Part shown: in pieces, positions 1 through 9,218 of the stretch
How positions within the stretch are numbered: the stretch's first letter is position 1
Layout of the letters: every line of letters starts with the position of its first letter
Assembly (NCBI RefSeq): GCF_017565645.3
Contig: NZ_CP086136.1
Span: forward strand, 4,819,501-4,883,500
Reading direction: 5' to 3'
Source: Bradyrhizobium barranii subsp. barranii
Lineage (GTDB): Bacteria > Pseudomonadota > Alphaproteobacteria > Rhizobiales > Xanthobacteraceae
DNA length: 64,000 bases
The notes under the pieces: generated by a model
The model's database searches: none
Seen by the model: the letters and a program-made list of their open reading frames with translations, nothing else
What the model was told of the DNA's origin: nothing
Program-made: the position numbers and the translations under genes

Positions 1-129
1 CGCAGTCGCCGTGCCTGGAAGCACGAACGCGATGGCGGCAATCAGGATGGAGAACGTGTGAGAGACTCGTACGAGCGCAGGGCCGAGCCTTGTACAGACA
101 AGCCCTGCGCGATCATGCCACGGCGCCAT
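1..129 (-). CDS. Exported protein, N-terminal fragment (cut by window edge)
   Basis: Only the first 43 codons are inside the window, so the function cannot be told. They read as a signal peptide: a short Arg-containing n-region, a hydrophobic stretch (FSILIAAIAFVLPG) at about residues 26-39, and a TATA end suitable for cleavage. The ATG is preceded by a strong ribosome binding site (GGGAGG, 5 bases upstream). The start faces away from the SDR gene, which lies upstream on the same strand about 80 bases away. The call as a gene is fairly secure; the product is unknown. Confidence 0.6.
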   Translation of the reverse strand, partial: MAPWHDRAGLVCTRLGPALVRVSHTFSILIAAIAFVLPGTATA

Positions 130-207
130 GGCAACCTCCCTTTTTTGGCTTGCGGCTTGTTGCCGCTTGAGCGTGGGCAGTCAATCGCGGGGAGGCACAC
201 GAGTCAA

Positions 208-948
208 TCAGGCCGGCGAGCGGAAGCTCATCAGTGTGCGGGTCTTGTAGTCGTAGAACTTGCCGGTTTCGGTCCAGTCAGGCCCGCACATCGGGACGAT
301 GAATTCGGCCACCTGCTCGGGTGTCTCCAGCGTCGCCGGATCTTCGCCCGGCATCAACGCGGCGCGCATGCGAGTGCGGATCGGGCCCGGGTTGAACAGG
401 TTGACACGGAGCGGCGTGTTCGCGGTTTCCTGTGCCCAGGCGCGGGCCAGCGTTTCCAGCGCGGCCTTGGAGGCGGCGTAGGGGCTGACATAGGCGGTCG
501 CCTTGTTGGCGGCGCCCGAGGTGATGAACACGGCCCGGCCTGCATCGGACTGCCTCAGCAGCGGCTCCATGCAGCGGATCAGCTGGAAGTTCGCGGAGAC
601 GTTGACCGCCATCACGTCGGTGAAGGCTTTCAGTTCGATGTGGCCGACCGGCGAGGAGGGACCGAGCACGCCGGCATTGCCGACGAGGATGTCGAGCTTG
701 CCATAGCGTTCGTGCAGGCCGGCCCCGAGCCGCGCGATGCCGTCGGAATCGGTGAGATTGAGCGGCACCAGCGTGGCGCTGCCGCCGTCTTTCCGGATCT
801 CGTCATCGAGCTCTTCCAGCCCGCCCTGCGTGCGCGCCGTCGCAACGATATGCGCGCCGGCCCTCGCCAGCGCCCTGGCCGTGGCGAAGCCGATGCCGCG
901 CGAGGCGCCGGTGACGAGAGCGATGCGGTTGGCGAGGGGTTTTGTCAT
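208..948 (-). CDS. SDR family NAD(P)-dependent oxidoreductase
   Basis: This is a classical short-chain dehydrogenase of 246 residues. The cofactor motif TGASRGIG is at residues 13-20, NAG at 91-93, the catalytic Ser at 144 (ITSGAA) and YxxxK at Tyr157/Lys161. The protein has the usual length for the family and no extra domain. The substrate cannot be read from the sequence; many relatives are annotated only as SDR oxidoreductases. It lies downstream of purF and a small membrane gene on the same strand, separated by a GC-rich palindromic repeat, so it is probably transcribed independently or weakly by readthrough. Confidence 0.9.
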   Translation of the reverse strand: MTKPLANRIALVTGASRGIGFATARALARAGAHIVATARTQGGLEELDDEIRKDGGSATLVPLNLTDSDGIARLGAGLHERYGKLDILVGNAGVLGPSSPVGHIELKAFTDVMAVNVSANFQLIRCMEPLLRQSDAGRAVFITSGAANKATAYVSPYAASKAALETLARAWAQETANTPLRVNLFNPGPIRTRMRAALMPGEDPATLETPEQVAEFIVPMCGPDWTETGKFYDYKTRTLMSFRSPA

Positions 949-965
949 GGCGGGGTTTTACAGGC

Positions 966-988
966 GTGGATGGCCGGGACAAGCCCGG
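966..988. repeat. GC-rich intergenic repeat, copy 1
   Basis: A 23-base segment (core CCGGGACAAGCCCGG) whose reverse complement matches 22 of 23 bases at 60394-60416 in this window. It forms a short hairpin. Such palindromes are typically dispersed between genes in rhizobial genomes. It could also attenuate transcription between the small membrane gene and the SDR gene. Confidence 0.6.
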
Positions 989-1018
989 AATTTCTGCCCT
1001 TGAGCTCCCGCCGCAGCC

Positions 1019-1150
1019 CTACTGGATATTGGTACTATTGTTCGGGCCGTTCCCCGAGCTGTCAGGCGGCACCTTCATGCCCTGCCTGAAGGCGAAGACG
1101 ATGAAGCCGACCAAAAGCCCTCCGCAGAGAATGGCGATGGCCAGCTGCAT
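1019..1150 (-). CDS. Small single-pass membrane protein (43 aa)
   Basis: A 43-residue protein that starts MQLAIAILCGG. It has one membrane helix at about residues 2-21, a short basic stretch (FRQGMK) and a polar Ser/Asn-rich tail ending NNSTNIQ. It begins 15 bases after the purF stop on the same strand, so it is probably the last gene of the cvpA-purF transcript. No strong Shine-Dalgarno is visible, which fits translational coupling to purF. The family is not recognised. Evidence for being coding is position, an N-terminal helix and a clean stop; homologue conservation would settle it. Confidence 0.55.
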   Translation of the reverse strand: MQLAIAILCGGLLVGFIVFAFRQGMKVPPDSSGNGPNNSTNIQ

Positions 1151-1165
1151 CGTCGCGGTCTGTCG

Positions 1166-2671
1166 TCAGCTCGCCTCCGCCAGCAACGACAATTGCCGCG
1201 GCTGCTGCTCGGTCTGGGTCTGGTCGGTGAGATGGGTCGGATACGCCCCGGTGAAGCAATGATCCGAGAATTTCGGATTGGCGGGGTCGCGGCCGGGCTC
1301 GCCCATGGCGCGATACATGCCGTCGATCGACAGGAAGGCGAGCGAGTCGGCGCCGATGATCTCGCGCATCTCCTCCAGCGAATGCGTCGCGGCCAGGAGG
1401 CCGCCGCGATCCGGCAGGTCGATGCCGTAATAATCGGGATAGAGGATCGGCGGCGAGGCGAGGCGGAAATGCACTTCCTTGGCGCCGGCATCGCGCATCA
1501 TGCGCACGATCTTCTTCGAGGTGGTACCGCGCACCAGCGAGTCGTCGATCAGGATGATGCGCTTGCCTTCGATCGCGGCGCGGTTGGCCGAATGCTTCAT
1601 GCGCACGCCGGACTCGCGGATCGCCTGGGTCGGCTGGATGAAGGTGCGGCCGACATAGTGGTTGCGGATGATGCCGAGCTCGAACGGCACGCCGGAATGC
1701 TGGCTGTAGCCGACCGCGGCGGGGACGCCGGAATCCGGCACCGGCACGACGACGTCGATCGGCACATGGCTCTCGCGCGCGAGCTGCGCACCAAAGGCCT
1801 TGCGCACTTCGTAGACCGAGCGGCCGTGAACGATGGAGTCCGGGCGGGAGAAATAAATGTATTCGAAGATGCAGGGGCGCGGCGCCATCGGCGGGAACGG
1901 CTTGTGGATGTCCTGGCCGTTCTCGTCGAACACGATGACTTCGCCGGGCTCGATGTCGCGAATGAAGCGCGCGCCGATGATGTCGAGCGCGCAAGTCTCC
2001 GAGGTCAGGATCGGACAACCGTCGAGCTCGCCGAGCACCAGCGGGCGGATGCCGCGTGGATCACGCGCGCCGACCAGCTTCTTGTTGGTCAGCGAAACCA
2101 GCGCATAGGCGCCCTCGATCTCGCGCAAGGCGTCGATGTAGCGCTCGATGAAGCGGCTGCGCCTGGAGCGCGCGACGAGATGCAGGATCACCTCGGTGTC
2201 GGTGGTCGACTGCATCATCGCGCCGTTCTTCACGAGCTCGCGGCGCAGCGTCAGGCCGTTGGTGAGGTTGCCGTTGTGGGCGACCGCAAGGCCGCCGGCA
2301 TTGAGCTCGGCGAACAGCGGCTGCACGTTGCGCAGGATGGTGGCGCCGGTGGTGGAGTAGCGGACATGGCCGACGGCCATATTGCCGGGCAGGCGGTCGA
2401 TCACCTCGCGGCGGGAGAAGCTGTCGCCGACGAGGCCGAGGCGGCGTTCCGAGTGAAAGCGGCTGCCGTCGTAGGAGACGATGCCGGCGGCCTCCTGGCC
2501 GCGATGTTGGAGGGCGTGGAGGCCGAGCGCGGTGATGGCGGCGGCGTCAGGGTGGCCATAGATGCCGAAGACGCCGCATTCCTCGCGGAGCGTATCGCCC
2601 TCCAGGTCGTCCTGAAGCTCTAGCGCGGCTGGGCCGAGATCAAGTTGGGCGTCCTGGTCAGGGTGTCGCAT
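1166..2671 (-). CDS. purF: Amidophosphoribosyltransferase PurF
   Basis: This enzyme transfers glutamine amide nitrogen to PRPP, giving 5-phosphoribosylamine, the first step of purine synthesis. The class II glutaminase Cys is at residue 32 (REECGVFGIYG), so a 31-residue propeptide must be removed. The glutaminase domain covers roughly residues 32-260. The phosphoribosyltransferase domain carries VVPVPDSGVPAA and the PRPP loop IILIDDSLVRGTT. At 501 residues it is of normal length. It follows cvpA after a 29-base gap, the conserved cvpA-purF order of proteobacteria. Confidence 0.97.
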   Translation of the reverse strand: MRHPDQDAQLDLGPAALELQDDLEGDTLREECGVFGIYGHPDAAAITALGLHALQHRGQEAAGIVSYDGSRFHSERRLGLVGDSFSRREVIDRLPGNMAVGHVRYSTTGATILRNVQPLFAELNAGGLAVAHNGNLTNGLTLRRELVKNGAMMQSTTDTEVILHLVARSRRSRFIERYIDALREIEGAYALVSLTNKKLVGARDPRGIRPLVLGELDGCPILTSETCALDIIGARFIRDIEPGEVIVFDENGQDIHKPFPPMAPRPCIFEYIYFSRPDSIVHGRSVYEVRKAFGAQLARESHVPIDVVVPVPDSGVPAAVGYSQHSGVPFELGIIRNHYVGRTFIQPTQAIRESGVRMKHSANRAAIEGKRIILIDDSLVRGTTSKKIVRMMRDAGAKEVHFRLASPPILYPDYYGIDLPDRGGLLAATHSLEEMREIIGADSLAFLSIDGMYRAMGEPGRDPANPKFSDHCFTGAYPTHLTDQTQTEQQPRQLSLLAEAS

Positions 2672-2700
2672 CTCGTCCGCGCCTCTCTTTTAGGGCCTAA

Positions 2701-3330
2701 TCAACGCGCCGCAGGTTTCTCGATCAGCTTCTTGAGGCTGTCACGAGCCGGTTTGCTGTATCCGTCGCCAGTGCCCGAAGGCTGCTGTTCGGAATCAGCT
2801 TGATCATCATCTGGTTTGTTTTTCTTGAATCTCTTCAAGATGGTGTTCTCGGGGTCGTCAGGCAAGAGGGCCATCAGCCAATCCCCGGTTCCCTGGAGCA
2901 CCACGCGAGATTTGGCCCCCGTGACCCAGTCCGGGCGCTGCTTGTCCGGCACCAGCCAGGTGAAGAACAGGAACGCGACCACGACGATCAAAAGCCCGCG
3001 AGCGAGGCCAAACAGGAAGCCCAGGGTGCGGTCCAGCGCGCCGATGCGCGAATCCAGGATCATGTCGGAGATCCGGACCGTGATCACGGAAACCACGACC
3101 AGGGTGCCGACGAACACACCGGCGACCACGACGACGCTCGCCACCGTGTCGTTGTTGAAATAGGTCTTTGCGGTCGGCAGCAGCTTCGAGAACGAGTACA
3201 GCGTCACGATCGCCGCTGCGCCCCAGGCCGCGATCGACAGGATTTCGCGCATGAAGCCGCGGACCATGGCGAGCAGGCCCGAGATCAGCATCACACCGAG
3301 CAGGATCAGGTCGAGGAGTGTTACTGGCAT
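2701..3330 (-). CDS. cvpA: CvpA family inner-membrane protein
   Basis: An integral membrane protein of 209 residues. It has four predicted membrane segments in the first 125 residues and then a polar, charged cytoplasmic tail rich in Lys, Asp and Gln (residues 155-209). The N-terminus (DLILLGVMLISGLLAMVRGF) is typical of CvpA, a family first named for colicin V production and usually cotranscribed with purF. It lies directly upstream of purF here. The exact biochemical role of the family is unsettled. Confidence 0.92.
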   Translation of the reverse strand: MPVTLLDLILLGVMLISGLLAMVRGFMREILSIAAWGAAAIVTLYSFSKLLPTAKTYFNNDTVASVVVVAGVFVGTLVVVSVITVRISDMILDSRIGALDRTLGFLFGLARGLLIVVVAFLFFTWLVPDKQRPDWVTGAKSRVVLQGTGDWLMALLPDDPENTILKRFKKNKPDDDQADSEQQPSGTGDGYSKPARDSLKKLIEKPAAR

Positions 3331-3496
3331 CGGCTGGTCGGGTCCGCTCGTACTTCAAAGGTGCTCAGCGAATCGGTGCTTGGCCGTGGCCCTAAGTGAG
3401 GGCCAGACGGCGTTCCCGGCAAGGCCGCAACCACGCAATCCCATGCTGCTTTTGTGACGGCTGTATAGCGGTGGGGGCGGAGGACGTCACCTCCAC

Positions 3497-4945
3497 CTAA
3501 CCCTCTCCACGGCGGAATCTTGCCGAAGTGGCATTTTTCTCCGCCGGCGGGCTCGAGTCGCCGCGGCGGGAGCCCCGGGCCGCGATCTCGGCCACCAGTG
3601 TCGTCAGGCTGTTGATTGCGTTCAGGGACAGTGCGGCGTCGCCGCCAGCATCGCCGCCCCGGGCCGATTCGGGCAGCACGGCGCGCTTGAAGCCGAGCTT
3701 GACCGCTTCCTTGAGCCGGGCCGGGGTCTGCGCCACCGGGCGGATGACGCCGGAGAGCGAAATCTCGCCGAAATAGACAGCATCGGTAGGTAACTGCGCA
3801 TTAACCAGGGATGAAACCAGTGCGGCCGCGGCGGCCATATCGGCCGCCGGCTCGTGGATGCGCAGGCCGCCCGCGACGTTCAGATAGACGTCGTGGCCGG
3901 ACAGCTTGACCCCGCAATGGGCCTCCAGCACCGCCAGCACCATGGAGAGCCTGCTCTGATCCCAGCCGACCACGGCCCGGCGCGGGGTGCCGAGCGAGGT
4001 GGGGGCCACCAAGGCCTGCAATTCGACCAGAACGGGCCTTGTGCCCTCGATGCCCGCAAAGACTGCGGTGCCCGGCGTGCCCAGATCGCGCTCGGACAGG
4101 AACAGCTCGGACGGATTGGTGACCTCGCGCAGGCCAAGGCCGGTCATCTCGAACACGCCGATCTCGTCGGTCGGGCCGAATCGGTTTTTCACGGCGCGCA
4201 GGATGCGGAATTGCTGCGAGCCTTCGCCCTCGAAGGACAGCACCGCATCGACCATGTGCTCGACCACGCGGGGGCCGGCGATCTGGCCGTCCTTGGTGAC
4301 ATGGCCGACCAGGATGATGGCCGCACCGGTCTTCTTGGCGAAGCGGATCAGCGCCTGCGCCGAGGCGCGCACCTGAGTGACCGTGCCGGGCGCGGATTCC
4401 ACCGTGTCGGTCCACATGGTCTGGATCGAATCGATCACGATCAGCCGCGGCACCGCGCCTTCCGACAGCGTCGAGACGATATCCTCGACAGAGGTCTCGG
4501 CCGCGAGCTGCACCGGCGCGTCCGACAGGCCGAGCCGCTCGGCGCGCAGCCGCACCTGGGCGACCGCCTCTTCACCGGAGATGTAGACGATGCGGTGGCC
4601 GGCGCGCGCCATCAAGCTGGTGGCCTGCGTCAGCAGCGTCGACTTGCCGATGCCGGGATCGCCGCCGACCAGCAGCACCGAGCCGCGGACGAAGCCGCCA
4701 CCGGTGACGCGGTCGAGCTCGGTCATGCCCGAGGACAGGCGAGGAGCGTCCTGGGTCTTCCCCGACAGGCTCTCCAGCGCAAACGTCCGTCCCTTGCGCT
4801 TGGAGCGGATCGAGACCGGCACGCTGCCGGTCGTGTCCTCCTCGGCAAGCGTGTTCCACTCGCCGCAAGACTCGCACTTGCCCTGCCAGCGGTTATAGGC
4901 CGCGCCGCAGTTCTGGCAGACGAAGGAAAGCGTGTTCTTGGCCAT
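3497..4945 (-). CDS. radA: DNA repair protein RadA
   Basis: A RecA-like ATPase that helps process recombination intermediates. All domains are visible. The C4 zinc finger uses Cys10, 13, 24 and 27. The Walker A motif GGDPGIGKST is at residues 94-103. The RadA-specific KNRFG motif follows (VKNRFGPTDEIG), and a Lon-like C-terminal domain is rich in Gly/Ala. The length of 482 is slightly longer than usual because of a charged C-terminal tail. It is separated from cvpA by about 165 bases and is divergent from the binding-protein gene on its other side. Confidence 0.96.
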   Translation of the reverse strand: MAKNTLSFVCQNCGAAYNRWQGKCESCGEWNTLAEEDTTGSVPVSIRSKRKGRTFALESLSGKTQDAPRLSSGMTELDRVTGGGFVRGSVLLVGGDPGIGKSTLLTQATSLMARAGHRIVYISGEEAVAQVRLRAERLGLSDAPVQLAAETSVEDIVSTLSEGAVPRLIVIDSIQTMWTDTVESAPGTVTQVRASAQALIRFAKKTGAAIILVGHVTKDGQIAGPRVVEHMVDAVLSFEGEGSQQFRILRAVKNRFGPTDEIGVFEMTGLGLREVTNPSELFLSERDLGTPGTAVFAGIEGTRPVLVELQALVAPTSLGTPRRAVVGWDQSRLSMVLAVLEAHCGVKLSGHDVYLNVAGGLRIHEPAADMAAAAALVSSLVNAQLPTDAVYFGEISLSGVIRPVAQTPARLKEAVKLGFKRAVLPESARGGDAGGDAALSLNAINSLTTLVAEIAARGSRRGDSSPPAEKNATSARFRRGEG

Positions 4946-5134
4946 GGGGACAGCGAGTCGGGGTTTTCAGGTTTGCTGATAGCACGGAATGACGGGCGAG
5001 ACGGCGATCGCCGGCACCCCCATTAGCCCAATTCACCGCAGCCGATACACCCTTTGTTAGCTCTACGCCGCCGCGCCGTTCCGGACTTTGCCAAATGTTA
5101 GCGGACGCGGGTCCAGTTTCGAAACCGATACGGG

Positions 5135-6304
5135 ATGGCGAAACGAATGACGGTAGTCTTGCGGATAATGCTCGCCGTGGGCATGGCCTGCGGCCTTCTT
5201 CTGCCGGTAGGCGGCGCCGTTGCGGCCGACGCCGGGCGTCTCAACATCGTTTTCGTCAACCCCGGCAAGACCGGCGAGGTCTACTGGGACATGGTCGCGC
5301 AGACCATGCAGGCCGCGGGCCGCAAGCTCGACGCGCATGTCGAGGTGCTGACCAGCGAGCGGAATTACCGCACCATGCAGGAGCTTGGCTTCGGCGTGGT
5401 GGCACGCGCCGACAAGCCGGACTTCCTCATCCTGTCGAACGAGGAATCCGCCGCCGTTCCCATCCTGGAGGCGGCCGAGGCCGCCGGGGTCAAGACGCTG
5501 CTGCTCTCGAACACGCTGATCGGCGACGACGCCGCGCGCCTCGGACCGCCCCGGCAAAAGCTCAAGACCTGGCTCGGCGACATCACGACGGATCTCCAGA
5601 CCGCGGGTGCGAGGATGGCCAATGCCTTGATCAACGTGGCGCGCGGCGAGAAATGGCAGAGCCCGGACGGCAAGATCCACATTCTCGGCATCGGCGGCGA
5701 CGAGATCACGCCGGCCTCGATCGCCCGTAACGCCGGTCTCAAGCTCGCGGTGGACGCCGCGCCCGACGTGGTGGTGGACCGGATGCTGTTCGCCAACTGG
5801 ACCCAGTCGGAGGCAGAGCAGGTCACCAGGAATTATCTGAACTGGGCCGCGCGCAAGGAGATCCGGCCTGCCGGCATCTGGGCCGGAAACGATCCGATGG
5901 CGCTCGGCGCGCTTCGCGCGGTGGTCGCGGCCGGCCTCACGCCCGGCCGAAACATCCAGCTGGTCGGCCTCAACTGGTCGGAGGACGCGCTGCGCGAGAT
6001 CAAGGCGGGCCGTCTGCTCATGACCGATGGCGGACATTTTCTGCTCGGCGGCTGGTCGATCGTCCTCCTGCGCGACTACGCCGACGGCTGCGATTTCGCG
6101 ACCGCATCGCCCCGCGTCGAGGCCAGGACGTCCGCGATCACGCGCGACAATCTCGCTTCGGTCGGAGACCTCATCAAGACGCGCGCCTTCGATCGGATCG
6201 ATTTCTCGCGCTTCAGGGCGAGGGCGGGGCGCTGCGGCCAGTACGATTTCTGCATCGATGCGCTCATCTCTTCGCTGACGCTTCCGGAAGGCGCTGCTGA
6301 CTGA
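5135..6304 (+). CDS. Periplasmic sugar-binding-type protein (type 1 fold) coupled to a c-di-GMP enzyme
   Basis: A 389-residue secreted protein. The signal peptide (LRIMLAVGMACGLLLPVGGAVAA) ends near residue 31. The mature part looks like a type 1 periplasmic binding protein of the LacI/ribose-binding kind: an N-terminal NIVFVNPGKTGEVYWDM strand-helix and a second lobe with GIWAGNDPMALGALRAV. No permease or ATPase is near it. Its TGA stop overlaps the ATG of the next gene by one base, so the two are translationally coupled. The likely job is presenting a bound ligand to the membrane GGDEF-EAL partner rather than import. An alternative in-frame start (MTVVLRIM) lies four codons in. Confidence 0.85.
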   Translation: MAKRMTVVLRIMLAVGMACGLLLPVGGAVAADAGRLNIVFVNPGKTGEVYWDMVAQTMQAAGRKLDAHVEVLTSERNYRTMQELGFGVVARADKPDFLILSNEESAAVPILEAAEAAGVKTLLLSNTLIGDDAARLGPPRQKLKTWLGDITTDLQTAGARMANALINVARGEKWQSPDGKIHILGIGGDEITPASIARNAGLKLAVDAAPDVVVDRMLFANWTQSEAEQVTRNYLNWAARKEIRPAGIWAGNDPMALGALRAVVAAGLTPGRNIQLVGLNWSEDALREIKAGRLLMTDGGHFLLGGWSIVLLRDYADGCDFATASPRVEARTSAITRDNLASVGDLIKTRAFDRIDFSRFRARAGRCGQYDFCIDALISSLTLPEGAAD

Positions 6305-8382
6305 TGCGAAACGGTAACGACATGACCGACCCGGATCGCAAGCAGCAGCAGACGGCGCCGTCGCGCTCGCGCTCGGTGGTCCGTGCGATGATCTGGGCCA
6401 CCGTGCCGGTGCTGCTGGTGGTGCAACTGCTCGCCTCTGCCGGCGTCGAGGCATCGAGCTTCTGGTCGCAGATCAGGCAGCTCGACGCGCGCATTGCCCG
6501 CACGGCCGAGAGCCGCGCCGAACTGATCGCCGAGCCGCTCTGGAAGATGCGCTACGATCAGGTCACGAGCGTCCTCAACGAGATCATGCACGACGAGACC
6601 ATTGCCGCGGCGGCCGTTTATGACGACACCGGCGTCGCGATCGCGCGGGTGGTGGCGCGGCCGACGGACCAGGCGGTATCGGAAGTCTCGCGTCCGATCC
6701 GCTACAGCAACGGCAACATCGCCGTGCAGGCCGGTCGTATCGCGATCGCCTATTCCTATGCGACGGTCTACACGGACACGGGCAGCCGGCTGATGCTGCT
6801 GCTGGTGGTCGGCCTGCTCGCGACATTTGCCACCCTGATCGCGATGCGGATCTCGGCCAACATCTTCATCGGCAAGCCGCTCACCGCGATCATGTCGGCG
6901 ATCCAGCGCAGCAAGCAGGACGGGCGCGCCTATCCGGCCGACATCAAATCGACGAACGAATTCGGCCAGCTCGCGCGTGCCTTCAACGCCATGCAGCACA
7001 CGACATCGGGCGCGCTCGACCGGCTCGGGCACATGGCCGCGCACGATCCGCTCACGGGCCTGCCCAATCGTCGCTCGCTGTCCGAGCATCTGGTGACCCT
7101 GAGCGGCGATGCCGGCTCGCCGGACTCGCTGATCGCCTTCTGCTTCATCGATCTCGACGACTTCAAGGGCATCAACGACACCTTCGGCCATGATGCCGGC
7201 GACAAGTTCCTGGTGCACATCTCCGAGCGCCTGCGTGATGCGGTCGAACCGCAGGATTGGGTCGCCCGGCTCGGCGGCGACGAATTCGTCGTGATCCGCC
7301 CCGAGGTCAGCAATGAAGCGACCGCCCAGGCGTTCGCGCGCCAGCTGTTAGATGCGATTTCCGAGCCGATCCGGCTGCACGACAAGCAGGTCGTGCCGCG
7401 CGCCAGCATCGGCCTTGCCGTGCGCCGCGCCGGCGATCCCGAGCTGTCGCATTTGCCGGCGCTCGCCGACATCGCGCTCTACCATGCCAAGAGCAAGGCG
7501 CCCGGCACGGTCGCAGTGCTCGACGAAGCGCTTCAGCGCGACTATCGCCGCCGCCGGGATCTCGAGCTCGCCATTCCCGCAGGCTTCGCCGAGGGGCAGT
7601 TCGAGGTCTGGTATCAAAGCCAGGTCGACCTCGAGAGCCAGGCCGTTGTCGGCCTCGAGGCGCTGATCCGCTGGCGCCATCCCGAACTTGGCTTGATCGG
7701 TCCCGGCGAATTCCTGCCGCTGATCGAGCGCAGCGGCAACAATGCGCGGCTGACGCGCTACGTGCTGACCGATGCCTGTCGCGCGCTGCAGCGACTGACG
7801 TCCGCCGGCAGGCCGCAGATCCGGATCGCGATCAATCTGCCGCCGTCCGAGCTTGCCGACCATTCGCTCGCCGCCGAGCTGCGCGCGACCTGCGCGCGTT
7901 TCAACGTTGCGGCATCATTGCTGGAGCTCGAGATCACCGAGGGATCGCTGATCAACAACATCGCCAGCGCCTCCGAGACGCTGCACCGCCTGCGGCGCCT
8001 GGGCGCGACCATCGCGCTCGACGATTTCGGCACCGGCTACAGCTCGCTCGCGCATCTCAGGCGGTTCCCGCTCGACAAGGTCAAGATCGACAAAGCCTTC
8101 ATCAGCGAGATCCCTGACAGCGCGGAAGACAAGGCGATCGTCGGCGTCATCGCCTCGCTCGCCGGCACGCTGGGGCTGACGCTCGTCGCGGAAGGCATCG
8201 AGCGGCCCGAGCAGGCCGACGCCATGCGCGAGATGGGCGTGATGCTCGGGCAGGGTTATCACTACCATCGGCCGCAGCCGCTCGACGCCGTGCTGCAATG
8301 GCTCGAAAAGCAGGCGGTACCCACTGAGACAAGCCGCGTCCTCGCCGGCAGCCCTTCGATCGCGCCCGAATTCGCCGCCTGA
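6304..8382 (+). CDS. Membrane GGDEF-EAL protein (c-di-GMP synthesis and breakdown)
   Basis: A 692-residue protein. A membrane helix (about 28-50), a periplasmic loop of roughly 110 residues, a second helix (about 162-182) and a HAMP-like linker precede a GGDEF domain with intact GGDEF at 324-328. An EAL domain follows, with EAL at 452-454 and further catalytic motifs EITE, DDFGTGYSS, KIDK and VAEGIE. Both activities therefore look possible. The inhibitory I-site five residues before GGDEF reads EPQD instead of RxxD, so product feedback may be lost. It overlaps the upstream binding-protein gene by one base. I infer that the short periplasmic loop docks that protein. Confidence 0.93.
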   Translation: MRNGNDMTDPDRKQQQTAPSRSRSVVRAMIWATVPVLLVVQLLASAGVEASSFWSQIRQLDARIARTAESRAELIAEPLWKMRYDQVTSVLNEIMHDETIAAAAVYDDTGVAIARVVARPTDQAVSEVSRPIRYSNGNIAVQAGRIAIAYSYATVYTDTGSRLMLLLVVGLLATFATLIAMRISANIFIGKPLTAIMSAIQRSKQDGRAYPADIKSTNEFGQLARAFNAMQHTTSGALDRLGHMAAHDPLTGLPNRRSLSEHLVTLSGDAGSPDSLIAFCFIDLDDFKGINDTFGHDAGDKFLVHISERLRDAVEPQDWVARLGGDEFVVIRPEVSNEATAQAFARQLLDAISEPIRLHDKQVVPRASIGLAVRRAGDPELSHLPALADIALYHAKSKAPGTVAVLDEALQRDYRRRRDLELAIPAGFAEGQFEVWYQSQVDLESQAVVGLEALIRWRHPELGLIGPGEFLPLIERSGNNARLTRYVLTDACRALQRLTSAGRPQIRIAINLPPSELADHSLAAELRATCARFNVAASLLELEITEGSLINNIASASETLHRLRRLGATIALDDFGTGYSSLAHLRRFPLDKVKIDKAFISEIPDSAEDKAIVGVIASLAGTLGLTLVAEGIERPEQADAMREMGVMLGQGYHYHRPQPLDAVLQWLEKQAVPTETSRVLAGSPSIAPEFAA

Positions 8383-8388
8383 GCGCGA

Positions 8389-9126
8389 TTACGACTGCGT
8401 TGCGTTCCAGAGCATGGAGAGGCCCGCAGCGATCATGATCGCGTCCATCACCAGGCGGAACATCTCCGGCTTGAGATGCAGCACGAAGCGTTTTGCGATG
8501 AAGGCGCCCGACATCAGCGAGGAGCCTGCGACCAGGCCCTTGATGAAGACATCCTGCGTCAACGCGCCGAAACGTTCGAAGGTCACGGATTTCGCGAAGT
8601 AGAGGCCGAGTGAGGAGGCCGCTTCGGTGGCGAGGAAGGCGCCCTTGGACAGGCCGTAGAACAGGAACAGCGGCACGCTGAGCGGGCCGGTCGAGACCAC
8701 GATGCCGGTGAGATAGCCGATGATCGCCCCGCCGATCGCGAGGTGCCAGAGATTGGCCTTGAGGTCGTGCCGCGCCAGCCAGTGCCGCACCGGCACCATC
8801 GCGATCAGGAAGACGCCGATGGCGAGATCGACGGCGTGCGAGGGGAGCGCGAGCAGCGTGCGCGCGCCCAGCACGGCGGCCGGAATGCCCGTCACCGAAT
8901 AGGCCGCGCAGGCCCGCCAGTCGACCTCGCGCCACCAGGCCAGGATCCGGGAGAAATTCGCCATCACGGAGGCGACCGCCATGATCGGCACGGCTTCCTT
9001 CGGCCCATAGGCATAGACCAGCACCGGCATCAGCATGATCGACGACCCCGTGCCGACGATGCCTGAGACGGTGCCGGCGATCAGGCCGACGATGAGGACG
9101 AAGAGAAAGGCCAAGGTGCTCTCCAC
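8389..9126 (-). CDS. TauE/SafE family sulfite or anion exporter
   Basis: A polytopic membrane protein of 245 residues with about eight hydrophobic segments. The N-terminal repeat starts LFVLIVGLIAGTVSGIVGTGSS and carries the glycine-rich motif seen in TauE/SafE (DUF81) permeases. Members export sulfite, sulfoacetate or other small anions, or import organosulfur compounds; the substrate here is not readable. It is convergent with the GGDEF-EAL gene, six bases apart, and no hairpin is obvious between them. Confidence 0.87.
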   Translation of the reverse strand: MESTLAFLFVLIVGLIAGTVSGIVGTGSSIMLMPVLVYAYGPKEAVPIMAVASVMANFSRILAWWREVDWRACAAYSVTGIPAAVLGARTLLALPSHAVDLAIGVFLIAMVPVRHWLARHDLKANLWHLAIGGAIIGYLTGIVVSTGPLSVPLFLFYGLSKGAFLATEAASSLGLYFAKSVTFERFGALTQDVFIKGLVAGSSLMSGAFIAKRFVLHLKPEMFRLVMDAIMIAAGLSMLWNATQS

Positions 9127-9218
9127 GAATCGGGAGAGTTTAGCCGTGGCCGGCGATGTGGGCGATCCATTCCAGGCGAGGGAACCGATCGCTCAGCGCA
9201 TGCGGTCCGGGCCGGCCG

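Noticed and set aside
1193..2623. Long open frame on the plus strand opposite purF
   Set aside because: Antisense to a well-supported gene in GC-rich DNA; composition is Arg/Ala/Asp/Gly-rich with no motif and no ribosome binding site.
3854..5026. Plus-strand open frame opposite radA
   Set aside because: Shadow frame of radA; Arg/Asp/Leu-rich and without any domain.
5063..7218. Two long minus-strand frames opposite the binding-protein and GGDEF-EAL genes
   Set aside because: Both genes on the plus strand have intact domain motifs; the antisense frames have only the composition expected from GC3 bias.
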